Positions 13,300 through 21,422 of a DNA stretch of 24,368 bases are shown here, in pieces. Below the pieces are notes generated by a model. The model was not told the origin of the DNA. It did not search any database and was given only the letters and a program-made list of their open reading frames with translations. Positions within the stretch are counted from its first letter, which is position 1, and each line of letters opens with the position of its first letter. Source of the stretch: a virus; the IMG/VR virus record IMGVR_UViG_3300049479_000228, positions 1 through 24,368 of that record. One strand, given 5' to 3'. The translations under genes and the position numbers were made by a program.

Positions 13300-13337
13300 G
13301 CGGCATCTGGCCCTGACACGGGCCGGGTGCCGCTTTT
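13300..13337 (+). terminator. Strong intrinsic terminator
   Basis: A 14-bp stem (13300-13313 with 13320-13333) closes a 6-base loop and is followed by TTTT (13334-13337). All positions pair in RNA, two of them as G-U. It stands between the packaging genes and the virion genes. The T tract is short, but the stem is very strong. The gap 13202-13354 holds this terminator, the promoter candidate and a smaller hairpin (13278-13290). Confidence 0.8.
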
Positions 13338-13354
13338 CGCGTTCCAGGGAGTCT

Positions 13355-13756
13355 GTGACAGCACTCGTGACCGGGGCGGGGTTGGTCCTTTTGGGGGCGG
13401 CGCTTGGCGCGGCCCTCGTGTGGCGTCTGTATGCGCCGTTGATCGCCGCAGCCCATGCGCGCGAAGCCGACGCGACGAACCGGCTGGTGCAGGCATGGCG
13501 TGAGGGGTATACCGTACCGACGGCCGAGGCTCCCGAAGTGGCTGGGCCGGTGCCCGACGCGCTGGACGGCGCGGTGCTGGAGTTTATCGAGCAGTTCGAC
13601 GCGGCCGGCGCGGCGGTGTACGCGGCCAAGGCGCGACGTATCAAGGCTGAGAACCCGGACATGGCGTCTGGCGAGGTCGTGCGTCGGCTCGAGCGGGAGC
13701 GGGTGCGGGTCAACGTCTTGGATGAGCCGTACATGGGCACCGGGGCCGTGTCATGA
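13355..13756 (+). CDS. Membrane-anchored hypothetical protein before portal
   Basis: A 133-residue protein with an N-terminal hydrophobic anchor (about 3-30, LVTGAGLVLLGAALGAALVW) followed by a helical region (AAHAREADATNRLV), a variable linker and a C-terminal charged helical part (about 85-122). The GTG start at 13355 has AGGGAG only 3 bases before it; GTG at 13367 is an alternative. The stop shares ATGA with the portal gene. The anchor predicts membrane attachment, odd for a gene inside the virion module. An internal or ejected membrane protein is one guess. Confidence 0.65.
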   Translation: MTALVTGAGLVLLGAALGAALVWRLYAPLIAAAHAREADATNRLVQAWREGYTVPTAEAPEVAGPVPDALDGAVLEFIEQFDAAGAAVYAAKARRIKAENPDMASGEVVRRLERERVRVNVLDEPYMGTGAVS

Positions 13757-16032
13757 CGGCGATCGTGCGCCCCGAGGCGATGGAAGGTACGGGGCCGACG
13801 GTCCTGTCCGATACGGGCATCGCGACGCCGACGGTGGACGCCAACGCGCGCCGGGTGCAGAAGATTCGGCGTTACCGCGGGCCGGATTACCCCATTCCGG
13901 GTGAGGATGCGGGACGGGTGCGCGGGTATCTGGCGGCGCGGATGCGCGACACGGAGCCGGACGCGCAAGCACGGTGGCGGCAAACGACGCGCAACCTGCT
14001 GTACATGTACGGCCGGCAGTATCTCACGTGGTCGAAGCGGTCTCGGACGTGGGATGAGCTGCCGTTGCTGGGTGAAACGGACTTCCGGGTCACCATGAAT
14101 TTCCTGAAGCCGATCTTGCGGGCGCGCTCGCAGCGGCTGCTGTCGGGTCCGATCCAATTCGCCGCGCGGCCGTCATCGAACGCGCTGGACGCGCGTGACC
14201 GGGCGGTGTTGGCGGCCACGCTGATTCAGTCCCGGTTCGACGGGACCAGCATGCGGGCCAAGCTGGACCAGTGTTTGGAGCTGGCGTTTGCGGGCGGCGT
14301 GGCGTTCCTCAAGTCGTTCTGGAACCGCGACCTGGGCTCGCTGACGCCGGCACAGGTGAAGCAGGTGCGCCGCGAGCCGGTGTTGGGGCTGGATGGTCAG
14401 CCGATGGTGGACCCGGCGGGCGAGCCGATGACGCGGCCGGTGGTGGTGGACGGCGAAGTCCAGTTTGACATGGTGTACGTGGACCGCGACATGAACCCTG
14501 TGGAGGACCGCGGGGACGCGTACCAGTATCGACCCGGTGACACGGATACGGCGGTGCGGTCGGTGTTCAATATCCGGCTCAACCCGGATTGTGTGGCGTT
14601 CGATCCGGGCGCGGGGTTGCGGTGGTTGCTGGATACCGACGTGCTGCCGATCGAGGAAGCGCGCGAAATGTTCCCGGAGTTCGCGGAGCAGATCGAGCCG
14701 GGGACGGGCGAGGACATGTTGGCGCTGACGCTTGAGCGGTTGGCGGCCGGCGCGGCAATCGCGGGCTCGTTGCGTGCGGGATCGCTGCCGAGTCAAAACG
14801 CGCCGAACAAGAAGTCGCAGCCCACGGTGGCGATTCAGGAGTTTTGGGAGCTGCCGTCGGAGTGTTTCCCGGATGGGCGCCTGATCGTGCGCGTCGGGAA
14901 CGCCATTGTGTACGACGACGCGTTCCCGCATGGCGTGTTGCCATTCGTGCCGATCTATGACGAGCCGGCGCCGCTTACCCCGATGGGTCGCCCGTCGGTG
15001 AACGACATGGTATCGCCGCAAGACCTGATTAATCGCCAGTGGACGGCGATCGACCAGGAAATGCGCCTGAACGGCGTGGGGCGCTGGGTGTCGTGGGACC
15101 ACCCGAACCTGCCCGACCAAATCGTCGCGGATGACCGCGCGATTATCAAAGTGCCGATGACGTCCCGGTTGGCCAACAAGGGGCTGCGGGACATGTTCTA
15201 TCGCTTGGAGCCCGGAAGCGCCGGCGGTGAGCGGTGGCGGATCATCAGCGAGGCGAAGGGCTCGCTATGGGACATTGCCGGGTTCCACGAGGTGTCGCGC
15301 GGACAGGCGCCGCCGGGCGTGGATTCGGGTGTGGCGCTCGAGCATTTGCGCGAGGAGGAGCAAGGGCAGCTGGCGAAGTCGATGGGTGCGCTGGCGTCGT
15401 CGCTCAAGAAGTGGGGCGCGGTGCAACTGACGATCGGCAAGCGCGAGTACGGCGACGACGTGAATCGCTACGTGGCGGCGGACCGGCCTGACTTGGGCTA
15501 CATCCTCGAGGATGCGTCAGGGACACAGTTGCCTGACCCGGACGATATCACGATTGAGCTGGAAGGCTTCAAGGCGCAGAGTGCCGCGGGCCATCGCGCG
15601 GAAATCAAGGAGGCGATGGACAAGCAGTGGATTGACCCGCGGCGTGGCTTGCAGCTGTTGGACTTGGGTAAGGGCTTGTCGCCCGCCCTTGATTCGCAGA
15701 CGCGGCACTATCACCGCGCGCGCTGGATCAACCTGGCGTTGGAGCGTGGCGAGTTTGAGGCGCGGCCGGCCGAAGTGTTGGACCCGGCCGACCCGGAAGC
15801 GCCTCCCGTGCAGGTCGTGGACTTCTACCGGACCGACGGGACGCCGATGGTGCTCCCGGACGACGACGACCACGCCATTCACCTGATGGTGTTGGACGAG
15901 CTGGTGTTGGATGACACCAAGCCGTGGAACGTGCGACAGGCAGCTATGGGCGTGAAAGCGCAGCGCCGCCGCACGATGGACCTACAGCAAGCCGACGCGG
16001 CATCGCCGCAGGCTGGAGCAGAACCGCAATGA
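13753..16032 (+). CDS. Portal protein
   Basis: A 759-residue protein at the usual place after the terminase genes. It resembles the large portal family of P22-like podoviruses in length and in segments such as TRNLLYMYGRQYLTWSK (about 77-93), VTMNFLKPILRARSQRL (about 113-129) and the Leu/Ala-rich stretch FAGGVAFLKSFWNRDL. The long C-terminal part is charged, with a Gln/Asp/Ala-rich end. Twelve copies would form the vertex channel through which DNA is packaged and to which the neck proteins attach. It shares ATGA with the scaffold-like gene. The family is assigned by pattern and context, not by search. Confidence 0.87.
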   Translation: MTAIVRPEAMEGTGPTVLSDTGIATPTVDANARRVQKIRRYRGPDYPIPGEDAGRVRGYLAARMRDTEPDAQARWRQTTRNLLYMYGRQYLTWSKRSRTWDELPLLGETDFRVTMNFLKPILRARSQRLLSGPIQFAARPSSNALDARDRAVLAATLIQSRFDGTSMRAKLDQCLELAFAGGVAFLKSFWNRDLGSLTPAQVKQVRREPVLGLDGQPMVDPAGEPMTRPVVVDGEVQFDMVYVDRDMNPVEDRGDAYQYRPGDTDTAVRSVFNIRLNPDCVAFDPGAGLRWLLDTDVLPIEEAREMFPEFAEQIEPGTGEDMLALTLERLAAGAAIAGSLRAGSLPSQNAPNKKSQPTVAIQEFWELPSECFPDGRLIVRVGNAIVYDDAFPHGVLPFVPIYDEPAPLTPMGRPSVNDMVSPQDLINRQWTAIDQEMRLNGVGRWVSWDHPNLPDQIVADDRAIIKVPMTSRLANKGLRDMFYRLEPGSAGGERWRIISEAKGSLWDIAGFHEVSRGQAPPGVDSGVALEHLREEEQGQLAKSMGALASSLKKWGAVQLTIGKREYGDDVNRYVAADRPDLGYILEDASGTQLPDPDDITIELEGFKAQSAAGHRAEIKEAMDKQWIDPRRGLQLLDLGKGLSPALDSQTRHYHRARWINLALERGEFEARPAEVLDPADPEAPPVQVVDFYRTDGTPMVLPDDDDHAIHLMVLDELVLDDTKPWNVRQAAMGVKAQRRRTMDLQQADAASPQAGAEPQ

Positions 16033-17036
16033 CGGACCTGGAGACGATCGACCCGACGCCCGACGTGACCGCACCCGCGACCGTCGAAACCCCGGCGGTT
16101 GAGACGCCGGCGGCAGAGGTTGAGGCGCCCGCGGGCGAGCCGACGGCCGTGGACACAGCGTCCGCGATCGAGGAACGGGAGATTGCGGGCCAGCTGAACG
16201 GCCAGCCGTACGTGCTGAAAGTGCCGAAGGGGTTTGCGCTGCCGTGGAAGCGGGGCGAGGAGACCGGCTTTGCGCCGTTGGAGGAAATCGAAAAGTCCCC
16301 CAACTTCGAGCGCGACTACCAGCACAAGATGCAGGCGCTGGCGCGTCAGCGGCGTGAGATTGAGCAGGCGGCCGAGGCGCGCGAGGTCGAGTACCGCGCG
16401 CGGTTGGAGCAGGCGGCCGAGAACCGGCGCCGGATGCTCGAGGCCGCGTCGAAGGGCGGCGAGGCGCTGGACCGTGAGCGCCGGCATCAGGAGCTACTGG
16501 AGACGGACCCGGACTACCGAAAGCGGTGGGACGAGTCGGAGGAATACCGTATTCGCGAACGCCTCGAGGCGCACCGCGCGGATCGGGCCGAGCAGGAGGA
16601 AACGCACGCGCAAGCGGAGGCCATTTCGGCCTACATCGCACGCGAAGCGACGAAGTACCCCGGCGTAGACGCGGACCGGGTGCGCGCGCTGTATGGGATG
16701 GCGTTGCAGGCTGGGCGCTTCACCCGTATGCACGCGGACGATATCGACGCGTTGTTCCGGGATGAAATGGCGCTGGTCGAGCGCGGGCGCGGCACAGTGA
16801 TGACCGAGGTCGAGTCACTGAAAGCCAAGCTGGCCGCGTTGGAGGCCGAGCGCGCAGCGCAGGCGCACAATGAGACGGTGGCTCGCACGATCGAACGGAC
16901 CGGCCGCGCACCCGCGGGCCAACGTCCGGCGCGTGGGGCGGTCCCGTCCACGGCGCCGTTCAAGCCATACGACCCCCACACGGAATCCGAAGCCGAGTTC
17001 CAGGCGCGCTATCGCGTGCATAAGGGCGCGGCGTAA
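16029..17036 (+). CDS. Scaffold-like coiled-coil protein
   Basis: A 335-residue protein with a Pro/Glu/Thr/Val-rich disordered start (1-48), a small beta segment (53-65, GQLNGQPYVLKVP), a long coiled coil (about 95-155) and a second helical region (about 175-285) rich in Glu and Arg. The end is basic and disordered. Position between portal and major capsid genes, acidity and helical content are typical of capsid scaffolding proteins, which assemble inside the procapsid and leave before packaging. No protease motif is visible. A 26-base gap with GAGGA precedes the capsid gene. Confidence 0.75.
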   Translation: MTDLETIDPTPDVTAPATVETPAVETPAAEVEAPAGEPTAVDTASAIEEREIAGQLNGQPYVLKVPKGFALPWKRGEETGFAPLEEIEKSPNFERDYQHKMQALARQRREIEQAAEAREVEYRARLEQAAENRRRMLEAASKGGEALDRERRHQELLETDPDYRKRWDESEEYRIRERLEAHRADRAEQEETHAQAEAISAYIAREATKYPGVDADRVRALYGMALQAGRFTRMHADDIDALFRDEMALVERGRGTVMTEVESLKAKLAALEAERAAQAHNETVARTIERTGRAPAGQRPARGAVPSTAPFKPYDPHTESEAEFQARYRVHKGAA

Positions 17037-17062
17037 TCCGCACTGACTGAGGAACCCAAGCA

Positions 17063-18334
17063 ATGAGTGTGACCGCATCGACGATCACGGAACTGAGCGA
17101 CATCGCGAAGGACCATTTCACGAACTACTGGCAGCCGATGATGGCGAAGGGCGGCCAGCTGAAGGCACAGCTGGACCCGCTCGAGTCGTGGGAGTTTGCC
17201 GGCAAGAAGATCATCTTCGGCGCGAAGCTGGAGACGGGCGGCGGTGTTGCCAACGGCGGCGCCAACAAGGCCCTGCCGGACAATGCCGACGGCGTGTACG
17301 ACCAGATGGAAACGACCCTCAAGCGCACGTACGCCCGTCTGGCGATCGACGCGTTTGAAATGGCGCGTCTGGCCAAGACCAAGGGCACGTTCCGTCCGGC
17401 GGTCGAGGAGAAGATGGACGATCGCGGTAACGCGATGATGAAGGATTGCAACCGCCAGATGTGGGCGGACGGCACCGGCAAGGTCGCGCACCTGGCGGCG
17501 GGCGCAAACTCCGCGTCGCAGACGCTCTCCCGTGCGTACAACCTCTCGGACGGCGGGAACCCGGCCAAGCATATCTACAAGGGCGACAATCTCGCGTTCT
17601 ACACGTCGGGCGGCACGCTCGTCGGCAAGCGCAAGGTGGTGTCCAAGGCGGCGACGCTGGGGTCGGCCACCTGCACGGTCGTACTGGAATCGTCCATCGA
17701 CCTGACGTCGATCACCGCGGGCTATGTCGCCAAGGCGACGAGCGATACCGACAACACGGTGCAGGGCGAGGTGAACGGCGTCCTGTCCGCGATGGTGCAG
17801 TCTGGCACGTTCCAGGCGGTGCCGATCGGGACCACGTATGCGGCGGTCTCGCTGTCCAACTCGGGCTCGCTGCGTGATCTGGACGACAGCGTGGTGGGTA
17901 CGCTCACCAACGCGATCCACGCGCAGTGCGAGGAGTACCCGAACCTGTTTGCGACGCGGCCGGGCATTACGCAGAAGTACAGCGAAATCTTCCTGCCGAT
18001 TCGCCGCATCGACGGGCAGGATGTGGCGCTCAAGGGTGGCTACAAGCCGATTGCGGCCATCCAGCACGCGGGCGGAACGTCGCCAGTCATCGGGGACACG
18101 GATTGCCCCGGGGCGCGGCTCGTGGCGCTCAACACGAAGTACGTCAAGAACCTCGACTTGGTGGGCGAGGACTGGGCCGACTTCGACGGCGCGCAGTTCA
18201 CCCGTATTTCCGATCAGGACGGCGCCGAAGGGTACATGCGGAAGTACTGGCAGCTGGCGTGGCAGCGCCTGAATTGCCACGGCATCGCCTCGGACCTGAA
18301 CGACGTCTCGACGGTCGATCGGCTGTACTCGTAA
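17063..18334 (+). CDS. Major capsid protein
   Basis: A 423-residue protein following portal and scaffold. The N-terminal helical part (9-42, LSDIAKDHFTNYWQPMMAK) leads to a beta-rich region with KKIIFGAKLE (48-57), a helix with DRGNAMMKDCNRQMWADG, and a C-terminal part with YSEIFLPIRRIDG and YKPIAAIQHAGG, the strand pattern of HK97-fold capsid proteins. It has no propeptide that I can see. It would form the icosahedral shell. Codon choice is regular and GC-ended, fitting high expression. The exact subfamily is not clear; I cannot match it to the P22 or N4-type capsid. Confidence 0.85.
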   Translation: MSVTASTITELSDIAKDHFTNYWQPMMAKGGQLKAQLDPLESWEFAGKKIIFGAKLETGGGVANGGANKALPDNADGVYDQMETTLKRTYARLAIDAFEMARLAKTKGTFRPAVEEKMDDRGNAMMKDCNRQMWADGTGKVAHLAAGANSASQTLSRAYNLSDGGNPAKHIYKGDNLAFYTSGGTLVGKRKVVSKAATLGSATCTVVLESSIDLTSITAGYVAKATSDTDNTVQGEVNGVLSAMVQSGTFQAVPIGTTYAAVSLSNSGSLRDLDDSVVGTLTNAIHAQCEEYPNLFATRPGITQKYSEIFLPIRRIDGQDVALKGGYKPIAAIQHAGGTSPVIGDTDCPGARLVALNTKYVKNLDLVGEDWADFDGAQFTRISDQDGAEGYMRKYWQLAWQRLNCHGIASDLNDVSTVDRLYS

Positions 18335-18345
18335 GGGATGACGAC

Positions 18346-18370
18346 GGGGGGCGTCACGGTGGCGCCTCCC
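18346..18370 (+). other. Hairpin after capsid gene
   Basis: An 8-bp stem (18346-18353 with 18363-18370, one G-U pair) with a 9-base loop lies in the 61-base gap after the major capsid gene. No T tract follows, so it is not a standard terminator. It may slow polymerase or protect the capsid mRNA end. Confidence 0.45.
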
Positions 18371-18395
18371 GACACCTCAACTGGAGCACGTGGCA

Positions 18396-19445
18396 ATGAG
18401 TGATACGCCAGTCAGGTCGTCGCCCACGGAGTTACAGGGGGGCACCACGCCTTCCTCAAACTTGGCAACGACTCGAGAGCTGAACAAGCTGGTGAACGAC
18501 GTGGACGCGCTGCGCGATTTCTTGCGCACGCGCGTTGTGCCTGACGCTGTGGTCTCGACGACCACGGCGGGCCTGAGTGTGGACGCGTCGGCGCAGGATA
18601 TCGAGGCCGATAACGCGATCGTGATTCGGAAGAACGGAGAGCTGTACGCGGTGCCGGCGGCGACGGCCATCGACATTTCGACGCTGGCGGCGGGCGGGGC
18701 GACGGTGGCCACGTCCACGTTTGGTGTCGCGTGGGTGTTCGCCAACACGGCGGGCGCGTACGACGTCGAAGTGGACAAGGACGCGCAGAACTACACGTCG
18801 GCCGTGGCGGCATGGGCGGCGTATGCGACGGCGACCAACACGCTGCCACCTGGCGCGGATGACGTCGCAGTGGGCGCCGTGCTGGTGGGCGAAGGTGGGT
18901 CCGGCGCGTTCACGTGGGGCACGGACTCGATCACGACCGAGAATGAGACGTATGTGGACTTCTCGGGCCGTCCGTGCGTCGAGACGGCAGCGGCGTCGTT
19001 GGCGCTGGACGCGGGCGCGGCGACGTTCACGTATGGCGCGGGGAAGGTGCGGCTGGGGTCCGGCTCGCTGGTGACCTACACCGGCAAGGCCAATGTGGCG
19101 CTGACGGGATCGAACATCGCCACGGGCGCGGTGGGCGCGTGGTTGATTTACGTGCTGGCGGACGACGTGGAGTTTGCGCAGCAGCTGGGCGCAGCGTACG
19201 CGGACCTGACGGCGGCGCGGCGCGCGGTGCGGGACCACAACCGAAACCCCTACCTCGGGTGGATCGGGACGCTGTATGTGGCGAACGCATCAGGGTCAAA
19301 CTTCGTGCCCGGCACGACGAGGCTGGACGCGGCCGGTATTACGGCCACGTTCGTCATCAACGGAACGCCACTGTCGTTGATCGACTCGGCGGCGGATATC
19401 ACCGCGGGGCAGGTGGCGAACACGCAGGGTGTGGTGATCGCATGA
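18396..19445 (+). CDS. Ala/Thr-rich structural protein candidate
   Basis: A 349-residue protein rich in Ala, Thr, Gly and Val with beta-strand patterns throughout (GVAWVFANTAGAYDVEVDK, GNIATGAVGAWLIYVLAD). After a disordered start (1-35) it has a short helical segment (RELNKLVNDVDALRDFLR). Such composition is common in phage head decoration or fibre proteins, but I do not recognise a family. ATG at 18396 is preferred: GGAG at 18382-18385 is 10 bases before it, while the in-frame GTG at 18390 would have only 4. It follows the capsid gene and is probably present in the virion. Confidence 0.6.
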   Translation: MSDTPVRSSPTELQGGTTPSSNLATTRELNKLVNDVDALRDFLRTRVVPDAVVSTTTAGLSVDASAQDIEADNAIVIRKNGELYAVPAATAIDISTLAAGGATVATSTFGVAWVFANTAGAYDVEVDKDAQNYTSAVAAWAAYATATNTLPPGADDVAVGAVLVGEGGSGAFTWGTDSITTENETYVDFSGRPCVETAAASLALDAGAATFTYGAGKVRLGSGSLVTYTGKANVALTGSNIATGAVGAWLIYVLADDVEFAQQLGAAYADLTAARRAVRDHNRNPYLGWIGTLYVANASGSNFVPGTTRLDAAGITATFVINGTPLSLIDSAADITAGQVANTQGVVIA

Positions 19446-19921
19446 GCGTGAACGCGGTGGGGGATCATGCGCCGAAGTGGTTCCGTGACGTGCTGCGTGA
19501 GCGGTACGGTGCGGACTGTGTGTGGGACCCCACCGTGTGCCGTTGGGCGGTGGATTCGCCGTCGGCGGGCGGGAAGATGGTGCGACAACTCGTGGTGTGG
19601 CGGTTCGACCCGACAACGGGCGAGCCGCTGACCGCGGCGCCGGGGGAGATTCTCCCGTTTCGGGAGCTGACGCCGGACACGATGCAGGACATTCTGCGCA
19701 ATATGGAGCGCACGTCGCTGCTCAACCCGCACGATGGGGCGGGGTCGTGGAAAGAGCATGTGCGGCGGACGGTCGAGCATAACGAGGCGACGAGTCGGGC
19801 CTATGTGCGGAAAGGCGCGGAGTTGTTCGCCTTGGGGTTGGCCGAGGTCGATTTGAAGCGGCCGTGGATCAAGTTTCACAGCGGGTCCGAGACGATGCGG
19901 CGCATTGCGCGGAGGGTGTGA
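19442..19921 (+). CDS. Hypothetical protein of the head region
   Basis: A 159-residue protein. The N-terminal half has two Cys (DCVWDPTVCRW) and a beta pair (KMVRQLVVWRFDP); the C-terminal half is helical and charged (GSWKEHVRRTVEHNEATS, YVRKGAELFALGLAEV). The ATG overlaps the gene before by 4 bases; a longer in-frame reading lies within that gene. Its position between capsid and adaptor genes suggests a head or neck role, but no family is recognised. Confidence 0.65.
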   Translation: MSVNAVGDHAPKWFRDVLRERYGADCVWDPTVCRWAVDSPSAGGKMVRQLVVWRFDPTTGEPLTAAPGEILPFRELTPDTMQDILRNMERTSLLNPHDGAGSWKEHVRRTVEHNEATSRAYVRKGAELFALGLAEVDLKRPWIKFHSGSETMRRIARRV

Positions 19922-19922
19922 C

Positions 19923-20315
19923 ATGGTGACGATGCGAGAGAACGGCAGTGGGCCGAGTCCCGATGGGATGGGCATCACGTCGTTGGTGCAGCACCTGGAG
20001 GTACCGACCGAGGTCGTGCAGGAGGTCGTAGACTTCCTGTTTCACTCGAAGCGGTGGCACGAGAACGTGGAAATCGTCCACGACCGCGTGCGGCGCTGGC
20101 GGCAGGCCATTCGCGCGGCGAGCCACGCTACCACAGTGGCGCCGACGCTCCCGCCTTCGGCGGCGATGGTTGACGCGGCGCGCTACCCGTGGATTCCGCA
20201 GGCGGTCGCGTTGCGGGCCGAGGGTCGGTCGTGGCGGGCCACGGCGCGCGCGGTCGGTGCCGCGGAACCGACGGTCCGGCGCATGGTGAATCGGGCGGCG
20301 GGAGTGGCCGCGTGA
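19923..20315 (+). CDS. Small protein with C-terminal helix-turn-helix
   Basis: A 130-residue protein. The N-terminal half is helical (VVQEVVDFLFHSKRWHENVE, about 31-50); residues 92-124 (PQAVALRAEGRSWRATARAV then TVRRMVNRA) form a helix-turn-helix like those of resolvase-type or transposase-type DNA binders. GGAGGG at 19911-19916 lies 6 bases before ATG 19923. A DNA-binding helix-turn-helix in the middle of the virion genes is unexpected. It overlaps the adaptor gene by 4 bases. The function is unknown; a regulator of late genes or a DNA-contacting structural protein are both possible. Confidence 0.68.
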   Translation: MVTMRENGSGPSPDGMGITSLVQHLEVPTEVVQEVVDFLFHSKRWHENVEIVHDRVRRWRQAIRAASHATTVAPTLPPSAAMVDAARYPWIPQAVALRAEGRSWRATARAVGAAEPTVRRMVNRAAGVAA

Positions 20316-20956
20316 ACCTGAGCCAGTTGCAGGAGAGCGTGTACGCACACTTGGGCACGACGTCCAGCGACCGCGCGTTTCCTTCGGCGAAGGTGACCCG
20401 CTACCTGAACGATGCGCGCAACGAGCTGGTGGCCGAGCTACCCGGCGGATACCGGCAAACGTCGGCCACGTGGGCCGCCGATAGCGCCACGGCGCGCACG
20501 TACACCCTGACGTCACAGACGCCGGCCGTGACGGGACTGGTGCGTGTGTTGCAGCTGCGGTTACGGGATAGCGAAGGGTCGCGGTTGCGCGAGGTGCGGT
20601 TCGACCAGCGCAATGAGTGGTCCGGCTATGCGTTTGCCGTGACCGGGGCGGACGAGACGGCCGTGGTGACGACGAACCAGGACGTAGAGGCGGGCATCGC
20701 GTTGTACGCGGAGTACGAGACGTGGCCGGCCGAGTTGGCGACGAGCACGGACACGCCGAGTGAAATCCCGGCGCGGTTTCACGATGTGCTGGCCCTGATG
20801 GCGGCCGAGTTGGCCTACGCGTCGGGCGGCGAGGGCCGATTCCCCGGCGAGTTGCGGGAGAAGTTGCACGACCGCCGCGCGCAGCTGTGGGCGCACGCGG
20901 GCCGGCGTAGTCTGGACGTGAGCACACAGCGCGAAACCTCGACCTTCTTGGTGTGA
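20312..20956 (+). CDS. Head-tail adaptor-like protein
   Basis: A 214-residue protein whose start (MNLSQLQESVYAHLGTTSSD, then VTRYLNDARNELVAELP) is the helical pattern of phage adaptor proteins that bind below the portal: a short helix, a loop naming the first site, then the ring helix. A beta-rich middle (about 48-125) and a C-terminal helical part (DVLALMAAELAYASGGEG) complete it. The GTG start at 20312 shares GTGA with the gene before. It would join portal and tail machinery (P22 gp4-like role). The call is from pattern and position. Confidence 0.72.
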   Translation: MNLSQLQESVYAHLGTTSSDRAFPSAKVTRYLNDARNELVAELPGGYRQTSATWAADSATARTYTLTSQTPAVTGLVRVLQLRLRDSEGSRLREVRFDQRNEWSGYAFAVTGADETAVVTTNQDVEAGIALYAEYETWPAELATSTDTPSEIPARFHDVLALMAAELAYASGGEGRFPGELREKLHDRRAQLWAHAGRRSLDVSTQRETSTFLV

Positions 20957-20957
20957 T

Positions 20958-21416
20958 ATGGAACTGCATTTGCCGCAACCGTCTAGCGCGGACTCGCGCC
21001 GGTCCTTCACGTCGGGTCATCTGCGGATCACGTCGGCGCCCGCCACCGCGCAGGACGTCGTGGGCAAGCATCTGCTGGGGCAGGCGCTGACCGTGGCCGG
21101 CGCGTACACGTGCGACATTGACACGTACGACTGGTCGGTGATTGAGGTCTGGCTCAAGCCCTCTGCGGTGTCGGGGACGTTCGCGCCGACGCTGGCGCGC
21201 TACTACGCCAACAACGTGGCGGTGCGGACGGGTGCGGGTTTTGAGGACGCCGGTTCCAATTTCGCGGGGGGAACGGAGCAGGTGTTGAGCCTGTCGGACC
21301 TGAACGGGGCGCAGAAGTGTCGCCTGTCGTTCACGATCCCCGGCGGCGGGTCGTTGACGTTCGCCAACACCACGCCCGCGACGCCGACGTCGGTCGCGGA
21401 GTTCAACGGCCTGTAA
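20958..21416 (+). CDS. Beta-rich virion protein candidate
   Basis: A 152-residue protein, mostly beta strands (SVIEVWLKPSAVSGTFAPTL, RLSFTIPGGGSLTFA) with Ser/Thr/Ala-rich loops. It has the make-up of a small phage decoration or tail-completion protein, but no family is recognised. It starts one base after the adaptor stop and ends six bases before the large tail gene. No signal peptide or catalytic motif is visible. Confidence 0.62.
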   Translation: MELHLPQPSSADSRRSFTSGHLRITSAPATAQDVVGKHLLGQALTVAGAYTCDIDTYDWSVIEVWLKPSAVSGTFAPTLARYYANNVAVRTGAGFEDAGSNFAGGTEQVLSLSDLNGAQKCRLSFTIPGGGSLTFANTTPATPTSVAEFNGL

Positions 21417-21422
21417 AGCGCC

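Noticed and set aside
17009-18280. 423-residue open frame on the - strand opposite the capsid gene
   Set aside because: It is the antisense shadow of the major capsid gene, with an Arg/His/Val-rich composition and no ribosome-binding site or domain.
17063-18334. Assignment of the capsid protein to the P22 or N4 capsid families
   Set aside because: Length is close to P22 coat, but I see no convincing family-specific segments, so I kept the general call.
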